Shown here: piece after piece, positions 33,062 to 40,174 of the stretch
How positions within the stretch are numbered: the stretch's first letter is position 1
Layout of the letters: each line of letters begins with the position of its first letter
Origin: Actinoplanes ianthinogenes
GTDB lineage: Bacteria > Actinomycetota > Actinomycetes > Mycobacteriales > Micromonosporaceae
Direction of reading: 5' to 3'
Length of the DNA stretch: 64,000 bases
Assembly (NCBI RefSeq): GCF_018324205.1
Contig: NZ_AP023356.1
Location: forward strand, 4,605,501 to 4,669,500
Program-made: the position numbers and the translations under genes
Notes under the pieces: model-generated
Told to the model about the DNA's origin: nothing
Database searches by the model: none
Seen by the model: the letters and a program-made list of their open reading frames with translations, nothing else

Positions 33062-33694
33062 ATGTCGCACAACGGCCCGCACTCCGGCCCGCCCTGGTCC
33101 GGCGGACGCCCCGAGGAGCCGTACGCGGAACCCTCCGACCCGTGGGGTGAGAACAGCCGGGCCATGCACGACCCGGCCTGGGACGTCCCGCAGATTCCGC
33201 ACCAGCAGTTCGCGCCGCAACCGTCCTGGCAGCAGCCCCGGCCGCCGGCGCCGCCGGAGCGGAGCGGCGGCCGGCGCGGCATCGCGATGGGCGCGCTGAT
33301 CGCGGTGCTCAGCGTGCTGCTCGGTGGCGGCCTGGCCACCACGGTGTGGTACCTGCTGGGCCGCAAGGACGACGGGGGCACCCCGGCCGCCGGCGCCACC
33401 ACGGCCGCCGCGGTCACCGTGCCGCGCCCGCAGACCAGCGCCGACGCCCGGTTCGCCGCCAAGGGCCAGTGTGTCCGCAACGAGGGCACCAACACCGAGC
33501 CGGAGCTGCGCATCGTCACCTGCACCACCAACACCTACGAGGTGTTGAAGAGGGTCGACGGGCGCACCGAGGGGGAGAAGGACGCGGTCGCCAAGTGCGG
33601 CAAGGTGCCTGGTTACACCAAGTGGTACTACTACGACACCGAGTACGACGACGTCGACTTCGTGCTCTGTCTCCGCGAGTACCCGGGTCAGTAG
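33062..33694 (+). CDS. single-pass membrane protein with extracytoplasmic cysteine domain
   Basis: A 210-residue protein. Residues 1-72 are Pro/Gln/Trp-rich and probably disordered in the cytoplasm; a membrane helix GIAMGALIAVLSVLLGGGLA spans about 75-95. The outer domain (about 125-210) contains four cysteines (GQCVRNEG, IVTCTTNTYEVLKRVDG, AKCGKVPGYTKWYYYD, FVLCLREYPG) that could form two disulfides. This layout resembles actinobacterial LppU/SCO3897-like proteins, function unknown. ATG 33062 fits; a DnaA box lies 74 bp upstream. Confidence 0.82.
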   Translation: MSHNGPHSGPPWSGGRPEEPYAEPSDPWGENSRAMHDPAWDVPQIPHQQFAPQPSWQQPRPPAPPERSGGRRGIAMGALIAVLSVLLGGGLATTVWYLLGRKDDGGTPAAGATTAAAVTVPRPQTSADARFAAKGQCVRNEGTNTEPELRIVTCTTNTYEVLKRVDGRTEGEKDAVAKCGKVPGYTKWYYYDTEYDDVDFVLCLREYPGQ

Positions 33695-33775
33695 GTCGCT
33701 CTAGCGGACTCTAGCGAAAGAGCTAGACAGCGTTAGAGCGACATATCGAGCGTACTCTAGCGTTCGTCCTAGATG
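33695..33775 (+). promoter_or_regulatory. CTAG-rich inverted and direct repeats before the ATPase gene
   Basis: The 100-bp gap before the ATPase gene contains GTCGCTCTA (33695-33703) and its exact complement TAGAGCGAC (33734-33742), the direct repeat ACTCTAGCG (about 33709 and 33756), and four or more CTAG tetranucleotides, which are rare in this DNA. This dense symmetry looks like a multi-site operator or promoter for the gene at 33796, possibly autoregulatory. Confidence 0.55.
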
Positions 33776-33795
33776 GCCCGATACGGTGCTACGTC

Positions 33796-35001
33796 ATGGA
33801 TCCGGTGCGGAACCCGTATGCCCCCGGCGCCGGCCAGCGCCCGCCCGAGCTGGCCGGACGCGGTCGTGAACTGGACGCCTTCGACGTCGTCCTGGAGCGC
33901 GTGGCCCGGGGCCGCCCGGAGCGCAGCCTGGTGCTCACCGGCCTGCGCGGGGTGGGCAAGACGGTGCTGCTGAACACGCTGCGCTCGGCGGCGATCGGCC
34001 GGCTCTGGGGCACCGGCAAGATCGAGGCCCGGCCCGACCAGTCGCTGCGCCGCCCGGTTTCCGGCGCGCTGCACATGGCGATCCGCGAGCTGGCCCCGCA
34101 CCACCGCGACCCGGACCGGGTGGACGAGGTGCTCGGCGTGCTCAAGGCGTTCGCGCTGCGGGCCAACGACGCCAACGGCAAGATCCGGGACCGGTGGGCA
34201 CCCGGCATCGACGTGCCGCCGGCGCGCGGCCGGGCGGACTCCGGCGACATCGAGATCGACCTGGTCGAGCTCTTCACCGACGCGGCGTCGCTGGCCACCG
34301 ACGTGGGCACCGGGATCGCCCTGTTCATCGACGAGATGCAGGACCTGAGCGCCACCGACGTGTCGGCGCTCTGCGCGGCCTGCCACGAGCTGTCCCAGCT
34401 CGGCGCGCCGCTGATCGTGGTCGGCGCCGGCCTGCCGCATCTGCCCGCGGTGCTGTCCGCCGCCAAGTCGTACTCCGAGCGGCTGTTCCGCTACCAGCGG
34501 ATCGACCGGCTGGACCGGGACGCGGCCGACCTGGCGCTGGCGGTGCCGGCCGAGCGGGAGGGCGTGGACTACGAGCAGGAGGCGCTCGACCTGCTCTACG
34601 AGAAGTCGGGCGGGTATCCGTACTTCGTGCAGGCGTACGGGAAGGCGACCTGGGACCACGCGCCGCAGTCCCCGGTCACCGCCGACGACGTGCGGGTGGC
34701 CGCGCCGGAGGCGGAGAGCGAGCTGGCCGTCGGCTTCTTCGGCTCCCGGTTCGAGCGGGCCACCCCGGCCGAGCGGGAGTACATGCGGGCGATGGCCGCG
34801 CTCTCCAACGACCCCGGCAACGACATGGACGCCGCGGTGCCGACCTCGGACATCGCGGTGGCGCTGGGGCGTAAGCCGGCCAGCCTCTCCCCGGCCCGGG
34901 ACGCTCTGATCAAAAAAGGACTCATCTACTCCGGCGAGCGGGGCACGGTGGCGTTCACCGTCCCGCACTTCGGTCGCTACCTCAGAACGCAGCCGGTGTG
35001 A
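33796..35001 (+). CDS. AAA/STAND-type ATPase with C-terminal winged-helix-like region
   Basis: A 401-residue protein. ELAGRGRELDAFDVVLERV is followed by Walker A LTGLRGVGKTVLLNTL (near residue 50) and Walker B ALFIDEMQDLSATDVSALC (near 177), then sensor region LIVVGAGLPHLPAVLSAAKSYSERLF. The C-terminus (AEREYMRAMAALSND to LIKKGLIYSGERGTVAFTVPHFGRYL) looks like a winged helix that may bind DNA. This architecture recalls ORC/Cdc6-like and MNS ATPases. No partner gene is adjacent; an unusual CTAG-rich region precedes it. Role unknown: DNA-linked switch or chaperone are both possible. Confidence 0.88.
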   Translation: MDPVRNPYAPGAGQRPPELAGRGRELDAFDVVLERVARGRPERSLVLTGLRGVGKTVLLNTLRSAAIGRLWGTGKIEARPDQSLRRPVSGALHMAIRELAPHHRDPDRVDEVLGVLKAFALRANDANGKIRDRWAPGIDVPPARGRADSGDIEIDLVELFTDAASLATDVGTGIALFIDEMQDLSATDVSALCAACHELSQLGAPLIVVGAGLPHLPAVLSAAKSYSERLFRYQRIDRLDRDAADLALAVPAEREGVDYEQEALDLLYEKSGGYPYFVQAYGKATWDHAPQSPVTADDVRVAAPEAESELAVGFFGSRFERATPAEREYMRAMAALSNDPGNDMDAAVPTSDIAVALGRKPASLSPARDALIKKGLIYSGERGTVAFTVPHFGRYLRTQPV

Positions 35002-35028
35002 TCTCCGCAGGACGGGTATAAGGGATCT

Positions 35029-35607
35029 ATGAAGCCCGTCCGCACCGCCGCCCGAGCCATGCTCGCCTCGATCTTCGTGATCAGCGGGGTCCGCGTGCTG
35101 ATCAATCCCGGCGAGGCCCGCATCCAGGCCGCCCGCCGGGTCACCGACCGGCTCGCCCCGTTGCTGGAGAAAGCCGACCCCCGCCTGCCCACCGACCCGA
35201 GGACGCTGGTCCGGGTGAAGGCGGCGAGCGACGTGGCGGCCGGGCTGGCGCTGGCCACCGGGCGCTTCACCCGGCCGGCCGCCGCGGTGCTGGCCGCCGG
35301 GCTGATCCCGACGACGTATGCCGGGCATCCGTTCTGGGCCGTCCCGGGCGAGCGTCGCGCCGACCAGCAGATCCACTTCCTGAAAAATCTCGGTCTGCTC
35401 GGCGGCCTGCTGCTGGCCGCCGTCGACACCGAGGGCGAGCCCGGGCTCCGCTATCGCACGTCGCACGCCGTCGACCGGGGGCAGCGCTCGATCAGCCGCG
35501 CGGTGGACCGGTCGCAGCGTTCGGTGCGGCGCGCCGCGCGGACCGCGAAACGCGAGGCGAAGATCGCGGCGCTCTCCGCCACCGCCGCCCGCAAGCTTCC
35601 CGGGTGA
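35029..35607 (+). CDS. DoxX family membrane protein
   Basis: A 192-residue DoxX-like protein: a first helix AARAMLASIFVISGVRVLINP, then VRVKAASDVAAGLALATG, PAAAVLAAGLIPTTYAGHPF, the family motif QIHFLKNLGLLGGLLLAAVD, and a long basic tail (RSISRAVDRSQRSVRRAARTAKREAKIAAL) that should be cytoplasmic. DoxX proteins are four-helix membrane proteins linked to redox stress in some actinobacteria. It starts 27 bp after the ATPase stop. Confidence 0.88.
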   Translation: MKPVRTAARAMLASIFVISGVRVLINPGEARIQAARRVTDRLAPLLEKADPRLPTDPRTLVRVKAASDVAAGLALATGRFTRPAAAVLAAGLIPTTYAGHPFWAVPGERRADQQIHFLKNLGLLGGLLLAAVDTEGEPGLRYRTSHAVDRGQRSISRAVDRSQRSVRRAARTAKREAKIAALSATAARKLPG

Positions 35608-35667
35608 ATCCGACGCACCCGGTGTGCGCGGGCGTAATGTCCTAATTAGTCCGATAACAACCTTGTA

Positions 35668-35700
35668 GCGGCCCTGGCGTTAGAGCGAACGAAGGGCCGC
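35668..35700 (+). terminator. hairpin between DoxX and the GT87-like gene
   Basis: Arms GCGGCCCT (35668-35675) and AGGGCCGC (35693-35700) with a 17-nt loop, about 60 bp after the DoxX stop. It could be a terminator or part of the leader of the next gene. Confidence 0.45.
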
Positions 35701-35810
35701 TCGACGGTCTGCGCCCGCACCGCTCGCTTCCGCCCGGCTACCCACCTGCCACGCGACCCGCGCCGGTGGCAGGCCGTGCCGCGCCCCGAGGACGAGACAG
35801 GGGTCGCGCC

Positions 35811-37082
35811 ATGCCGGTCAGTCAGAAACGCGCGCAGCGCGCCGCGCCAACCAGGTCCGCCCTGGTCGCGGTGGGCGGGTTGGTCACCCTCGCGCTGGTC
35901 GCGCTCTTCCTTTCCCGGTACGGCCTGAGCACTCTCGCCGTCACCCATGCGGCGGTACGCGACTGGCTGGGCGGGACCGGGCTCTACGCGTACCGGGAAC
36001 CGGTGAATCGAGCCGGCGCCGCGCTGCCACCCGCACTCGCCATCCTCCTCGCGCCCCTCGCCCTGCTGCCGCTGAAAGCGGCAGGCTGGCTCCTCGCCCT
36101 CGCCGGTGTCGCGGCGCTGCTGCTGGCCACGGTGGTGCTGGCCGGTCCGATCGCCCGCCGGCACGGTCGCCGCCGCGCTCCGCTGGTGCTCGGCGTGGCC
36201 GCGCTCGCACTGCTCACCGAACCGGTCCGGGCCGCGCTCGGCGAGGGACGCCCGGAGCTGCTGCTCTTCGGTCTGGTGGTGGCGGACCTGGTGGCGCTGC
36301 GCCGGCTCCGGGCCGGCCGCGGCCGTGGCGCGCGGTGGTGGCTCACCGACCGGCCGAGGCCGCTGCCGGACCGGCTGCGGCAGGGCTGGGCGGACGGCTC
36401 CTGGGCCGGGATCGGCACCGGACTGGCCGCCGCGTTCGCGGTGACGCCGCTGTTCTTCCTGCTCGGCCTCGTCGTGCTGCGGCAGCGCCGGGCCGCGCTG
36501 ACCGCGCTGACCACGGCGGTGACCGTGACGCTGGCCGGGCTGCTGTTCGCCCCGCGGGAGACGCTGACCTGGTTCGGCGACACGCTGTGGGAGCTGAACC
36601 GCACCGAGCCGCTGACCGCGGCCGGGAATCAGGCCCTGGCCGGGGTGCTGGCCCGGGCCTACGGTCTCCCGGCGCCGCCGGTGCTGGTCTGGCTGTCGCT
36701 CGGGGCGGTGCTGCTGGCGGCCGGGCTGATCCGGGCCCGATCCGCGCTGGCCGCGGGTGACGAGGTGGCCGCGTTCACGGTGATCGGGCTGGCGGCGGCT
36801 GCGGTCGGGCCGATGAGCACGCCGGCCGAGCTGATCTGGCTGCTCCCGGCGTTGCTGGTGCTCGCCGACACCCTCTCCCGTCACCGGCAGGGCGTGGCCC
36901 TCGCCGGGTACGCCCTGCTGGTCGCTCCGCTGCCGGTACTGTTCCGGTGGGACGTCTTCGCCTTCGCGCTGATCCTGCTGACCGGCGCGCTGCCCTGGCG
37001 CGCGGCTCCGGCGCCCGCCGAACCCGTCAGGCGCGCCGCCATCCCGGTCCCTCGCGGACGCCGCCGGGACCAGGCCGCGTGA
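35811..37082 (+). CDS. GT87-like (DUF2029) membrane glycosyltransferase
   Basis: A 423-residue polytopic membrane protein, about 10 helices, with an arrangement typical of GT-C mannosyltransferases that use polyprenyl-phosphate-mannose. After the first helix lies AVRDWLGGTGLYAYREP, the loop normally carrying the acceptor residues; later segments include LGVAALALLTEPVRAALGEGRPELLLFGLV, AAAFAVTPLFFLLGLVVL, LLFAPRETLTWFGDTLWELNRTEPLTAAGNQALAGVLAR and MSTPAELIWLLPALLVLAD. The usual catalytic Asp pair is not obvious, so donor use is uncertain. ATG 35811 starts just before the first helix. It is convergent with moaE, 8 bp away. Confidence 0.8.
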   Translation: MPVSQKRAQRAAPTRSALVAVGGLVTLALVALFLSRYGLSTLAVTHAAVRDWLGGTGLYAYREPVNRAGAALPPALAILLAPLALLPLKAAGWLLALAGVAALLLATVVLAGPIARRHGRRRAPLVLGVAALALLTEPVRAALGEGRPELLLFGLVVADLVALRRLRAGRGRGARWWLTDRPRPLPDRLRQGWADGSWAGIGTGLAAAFAVTPLFFLLGLVVLRQRRAALTALTTAVTVTLAGLLFAPRETLTWFGDTLWELNRTEPLTAAGNQALAGVLARAYGLPAPPVLVWLSLGAVLLAAGLIRARSALAAGDEVAAFTVIGLAAAAVGPMSTPAELIWLLPALLVLADTLSRHRQGVALAGYALLVAPLPVLFRWDVFAFALILLTGALPWRAAPAPAEPVRRAAIPVPRGRRRDQAA

Positions 37083-37090
37083 TCATCCGC

Positions 37091-37510
37091 CTAGGGGCAG
37101 TTCACCCACTCCTCCTGGCCGTCCAGGAAGACCTGGCGCTTCCAGATCGGCAGGCGGGCTTTGACCTCGTCGACCAGGCGGGCGCAGGCCTCGAAGGCGG
37201 CGGCCCGGTGCGCGGTGCTGACCGAGGCGACCAGGGCCACGTCGCCGATCTGGAGGGTGCCGATGCGGTGCGAGACGGCGACCGCGTAGACCGCGGGATC
37301 GGCGGCGATCTCCTCGGCGACCTCGCGGAGGATCGCGGCGGCGGTCGGGTGGCCCTCGTATTCCAACAGGGTGACGCCGCGGCCGTGGTCGTGGTCGCGG
37401 ACCACGCCCTGGAAGGAGACGACGGCGCCGGCCCGGCGGTCGGCCACGGCGGCCTCGTGCGCGGCCAGGTCCAGCGGGGCGTCCAGCACCTCGGCGAGGG
37501 TGACGGTCAT
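37091..37510 (-). CDS. moaE: molybdopterin synthase catalytic subunit
   Basis: A 139-residue MoaE: AVVSFQGVVRDHDHGRGVTLLEYEGHPTAAA, VAVSHRIGTLQIGDVALVASVSTAHRAAAFEACARLVDEVKARLPIWKRQVFLDGQEEWVNCP. The SHR and KARLPIWKRQ segments hold the residues that bind cyclic pyranopterin and the MoaD tail. With MoaD it inserts two sulfurs to make molybdopterin. ATG 37510 overlaps the moeA stop (ATGA), so it is the last gene of the moaC-mog-moeA-moaE operon. Confidence 0.95.
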   Translation of the reverse strand: MTVTLAEVLDAPLDLAAHEAAVADRRAGAVVSFQGVVRDHDHGRGVTLLEYEGHPTAAAILREVAEEIAADPAVYAVAVSHRIGTLQIGDVALVASVSTAHRAAAFEACARLVDEVKARLPIWKRQVFLDGQEEWVNCP

Positions 37511-38733
37511 GCGCGCTCCCCGGGCAGCAGCGGAAGGGGCAGGAACGGAACCGAGTCGCCGGCGGCAACCTTGACGCCGGGGCGGACCACGATGAAACCG
37601 TGCGCGTTGGCGAGACCGCGCAGCATCGCCGAGCCGACGTGGCCGACCGGGGTGGCGACCCGGCCGGTGGGATCGAGGGCGGCCAGCGCCAGATGGGTGT
37701 CGCGGCCGCGACCGCCGACCGGGGTGGCCGCCTCGACCTGCGGCAGCTCGGCCGGGAACGGCCTGCCGGACAGCCCGGCGAGCAGCGGCGCGACCAGGCT
37801 GACCAGGGCGATCACCGCGGACTGCGGGTTGCCGGGGAGGCCGGCCAGGAAACGCGGGCGGCCGTCCGGCCCGGGGACCCGGGCGAGCAGCATCGGGAAG
37901 CCGGGGCGGACGCCGACGGTGTTGACCACATAGTCCGCGCCGAGCTCGGTGAGCGACGGGTGCAGGTGGTCGACCGGGCCGTGCATGGTGCCGCCGGTGG
38001 TGCAGACCAGATCGGCGGTCGCCAGGGCGGAGCGGATCGCGGTCAGGTGCGCGTCCAGAGTGTCCTGGACCGGCCCGTCGACCGAGGTGATCGTGGCGCC
38101 GCAGCGGCGCAGCCAGCCCGGCACCTGCGGGCCGAGCGAGTCGCGGACCCGGCCGGCGCCCGGCGGGCCGGCGGTGAGCAGCTCGTCGCCGAAGACCAGC
38201 AGGGCCGCGCGGGGCTCGGGCCGCACGGCCAACGTCTCATATCCACACGTGGCCGCGACGCCGATGACCGCCGGGTCGACCGGGGTGCCGGCCGGCAGCA
38301 GCTCCTCGCCCTCGGCCGCCTCCTCGCCGGGCAGGCGCCACTCCGGCGCGGGGCGCGGCACGCCGGTGACCAGGCCATCGGCGCCGGTCGCGGACTCCTC
38401 CACGCGGATCAGGGCGGCGGCGCCGTCCGGGACCATGGCGCCGGTGGCGATCTCGACGCAGGTGCCGTCCTCGGTCAGCGGCGGTGGCGTGCTGCCGGCC
38501 AGCACCCGCCCGACCGGCCGCCACGGGCCGTCGCCGCGCACCGCCCAGCCGTCGATGCTGGAGGTGGGGAACGCGGGCAGGGCGGTGAGGGCACGCAGCG
38601 GCTCGGCCAGGGTGCGGCCGTCGCCGGCCGCCAGCGGGATCCGCTCGACGCCGGCGCAGGCGGCGAGACCGGCCTGATAGGCCAGCTGCCGGGCCTGCTC
38701 CCAGCCGACCGGAGAATTCACGTCAGCGCTCAC
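37507..38733 (-). CDS. moeA: molybdopterin molybdenumtransferase
   Basis: A 408-residue MoeA: residues 5-45 helical start, ALPAFPTSSIDGWAVRGDGPW, EIATGAMVPDGAAALIRVEES, RDSLGPQVPGWLRRCGATITSVDGPVQDT, LVCTTGGTMHGPVDHLHPSL and FLAGLPGNPQSAVIALVSLVAPLL. It inserts molybdate into adenylylated molybdopterin. The GTG start at 38733 lies 16 bp after the mog stop. The usual GG[S/T]S nucleotide segment appears as TGGTMHG, a mild variant. Confidence 0.94.
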   Translation of the reverse strand: MSADVNSPVGWEQARQLAYQAGLAACAGVERIPLAAGDGRTLAEPLRALTALPAFPTSSIDGWAVRGDGPWRPVGRVLAGSTPPPLTEDGTCVEIATGAMVPDGAAALIRVEESATGADGLVTGVPRPAPEWRLPGEEAAEGEELLPAGTPVDPAVIGVAATCGYETLAVRPEPRAALLVFGDELLTAGPPGAGRVRDSLGPQVPGWLRRCGATITSVDGPVQDTLDAHLTAIRSALATADLVCTTGGTMHGPVDHLHPSLTELGADYVVNTVGVRPGFPMLLARVPGPDGRPRFLAGLPGNPQSAVIALVSLVAPLLAGLSGRPFPAELPQVEAATPVGGRGRDTHLALAALDPTGRVATPVGHVGSAMLRGLANAHGFIVVRPGVKVAAGDSVPFLPLPLLPGERA

Positions 38734-38749
38734 CGGTCGAGCCTAGTCG

Positions 38750-39223
38750 CTAATGGTCGCCGCCTTTGATCTGGTCGACCGTGTGCTCGAGGAGGGGGCC
38801 GAGGACGGCCAGACCGTCCTTGGCGCCGCCGGTGGAGCCGGGCAGATTGACGATCAGGGTGCGGCCGGCGACGCCGGCCAGGCCGCGGGAGAGGGCGGCG
38901 GCCGGGACCTTGTCGCGGCTGTGGGCGCGGATCGCCTCGGCGATGCCCGGGATCTCGAAGTCGAGCAGCGGGCGGGTCGCCTCCGGGGTCCGGTCGGTCG
39001 GGGTGACGCCGGTGCCGCCGCTGGTCACGACCACGTCGACGCCGTCCTGGACCGCGGCCCGGAGTGCCTCGGCGACCGGGTCGCCGTCCGGCACCACGAC
39101 CGGGTCGGTCACCTCGCAACCCAGCTCGCGCAGGCCGGCGACCAGGCGGGGGCCGCTGGTGTCGGCGTAGACACCGGCGGCCGCGCGGTTCGACGCGACG
39201 ATCACGCGGGCCCGGATGGTCAC
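38750..39223 (-). CDS. mog: MogA/MoaB-type molybdopterin adenylyltransferase
   Basis: A 157-residue protein starting at GTG 39223 (MTIRARVIVASNRAAAGVYAD). Motifs: DTSGPRLVAGLRELG, DVVVTSGGTGVTPTDRTPEAT and LIVNLPGSTGGAKDGLAVL, the molybdopterin-binding loops. It adenylylates molybdopterin before MoeA acts. The start overlaps the moaC stop by 4 bp. Whether it should be called mog or moaB depends on naming custom; biochemically the role is the same. Confidence 0.92.
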   Translation of the reverse strand: MTIRARVIVASNRAAAGVYADTSGPRLVAGLRELGCEVTDPVVVPDGDPVAEALRAAVQDGVDVVVTSGGTGVTPTDRTPEATRPLLDFEIPGIAEAIRAHSRDKVPAAALSRGLAGVAGRTLIVNLPGSTGGAKDGLAVLGPLLEHTVDQIKGGDH

Positions 39224-39711
39224 GGCCGGTCCTCCGGGCGTACCCAAAGTCCGGTTTTTCCGCCTTCCTTGCGGAGCACACGGACCGTGTCGAGGCTGGC
39301 GGCCGGATCCACCGCCTTGATCATGTCGATCATCGCGAGGCCGGCGGTGGCCACCGCGGTGAGCGCCTCCATCTCGACCCCGGTGCGGTCCGCGGTCTTG
39401 GTGATCGCGGTGATCTCCACCACGTCGGCGCCGAGCTCCAGCTCCACCTTGACGCCGTGCAGCCCGATCGGGTGACACAGCGGGATCAGGTCAGGGGTGC
39501 GTTTGGCGCCCATGATGCCGGCCAGCCGGGACACCGCGAGGGCGTCACCTTTGGGCAGGCCGTCGCCCCGCAGGAGCTCGATCACCTCGGCCGTGGTGCG
39601 CACCTGACCAGCGGCGACGGCACGGCGGTCGCTCACCGTCTTGGCGGACACGTCGACCATCCGGGCGGCGCCGGTCTCGTCGACATGGGTGAGATGTGTT
39701 TCCTGGGGCAT
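39220..39711 (-). CDS. moaC: cyclic pyranopterin monophosphate synthase
   Basis: A 163-residue MoaC, first gene of the operon. LTHVDETGAARMVDVSAKTVSDRRAVA opens it; KRTPDLIPLCHPIGLHGVKVELEL holds the conserved PLCHP motif, and GVEMEALTAVATAGLAMIDMIKAVDP the catalytic helix with the lysine. It closes the pyranopterin ring after MoaA. ATG 39711 fits homologues. Its last codons lie over one copy of the dispersed GGCGTACC motif. A perfect DnaA box lies 66 bp upstream. Confidence 0.96.
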   Translation of the reverse strand: MPQETHLTHVDETGAARMVDVSAKTVSDRRAVAAGQVRTTAEVIELLRGDGLPKGDALAVSRLAGIMGAKRTPDLIPLCHPIGLHGVKVELELGADVVEITAITKTADRTGVEMEALTAVATAGLAMIDMIKAVDPAASLDTVRVLRKEGGKTGLWVRPEDRP

Positions 39712-40174
39712 ACCCGGGAGCTTATAGAGCGGTGGCGGAAACCGCGTTCGCATCACCGCCGGACCGGCTTCACACTTTGTCCACATCGGCTCCGTACCTT
39801 CTTGAGCACTGCTCAGGAGCCTTGCCCGGAGTATTGAAAATAGAAATCGGAACGGCTATCCATCGCTTTCTGTTGCCATTGGGAAACCGTCTGTGACAAT
39901 CCTTTGAATCGTTCCCGCATTATGCGCATAACGACACGATTTACTGGAAATGGGAAAGATCGCAGCCTAGCGTCGATCTCGTCGCGACGGACACCCCGCC
40001 GGCTCGTTGAAGATCCGGCGATCAGTTGAGCGGATTCCCGCACCGATGAGGATGAGGAGAACGCCATGCGCGGCGGCGACTGGCTCTGAAAAAGACAGTG
40101 ATGCGCAAAACGGCGCAGATGAATAGCCTTGAACCCTGAGCGACAGCTCAGTTGCGTTCGGCGACAAGGACATC
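39712..40174. promoter_or_regulatory. divergent intergenic region between moaC and the GGDEF-EAL gene
   Basis: 463 bp without a convincing gene, AT-richer than its neighbours from about 39830. It holds a perfect DnaA box TTGTCCACA (39777-39785) on the moaC side and a perfect 12-bp palindrome TTATGCGCATAA (39920-39931), a plausible operator for either gene. No riboswitch fold was recognised. Confidence 0.55.

Noticed and set aside
39813..40067. 84-codon minus-strand ORF in the moaC/GGDEF-EAL gap
   Set aside because: No GC3 bias, no ribosome-binding site, overlaps the palindrome and AT-rich promoter DNA.
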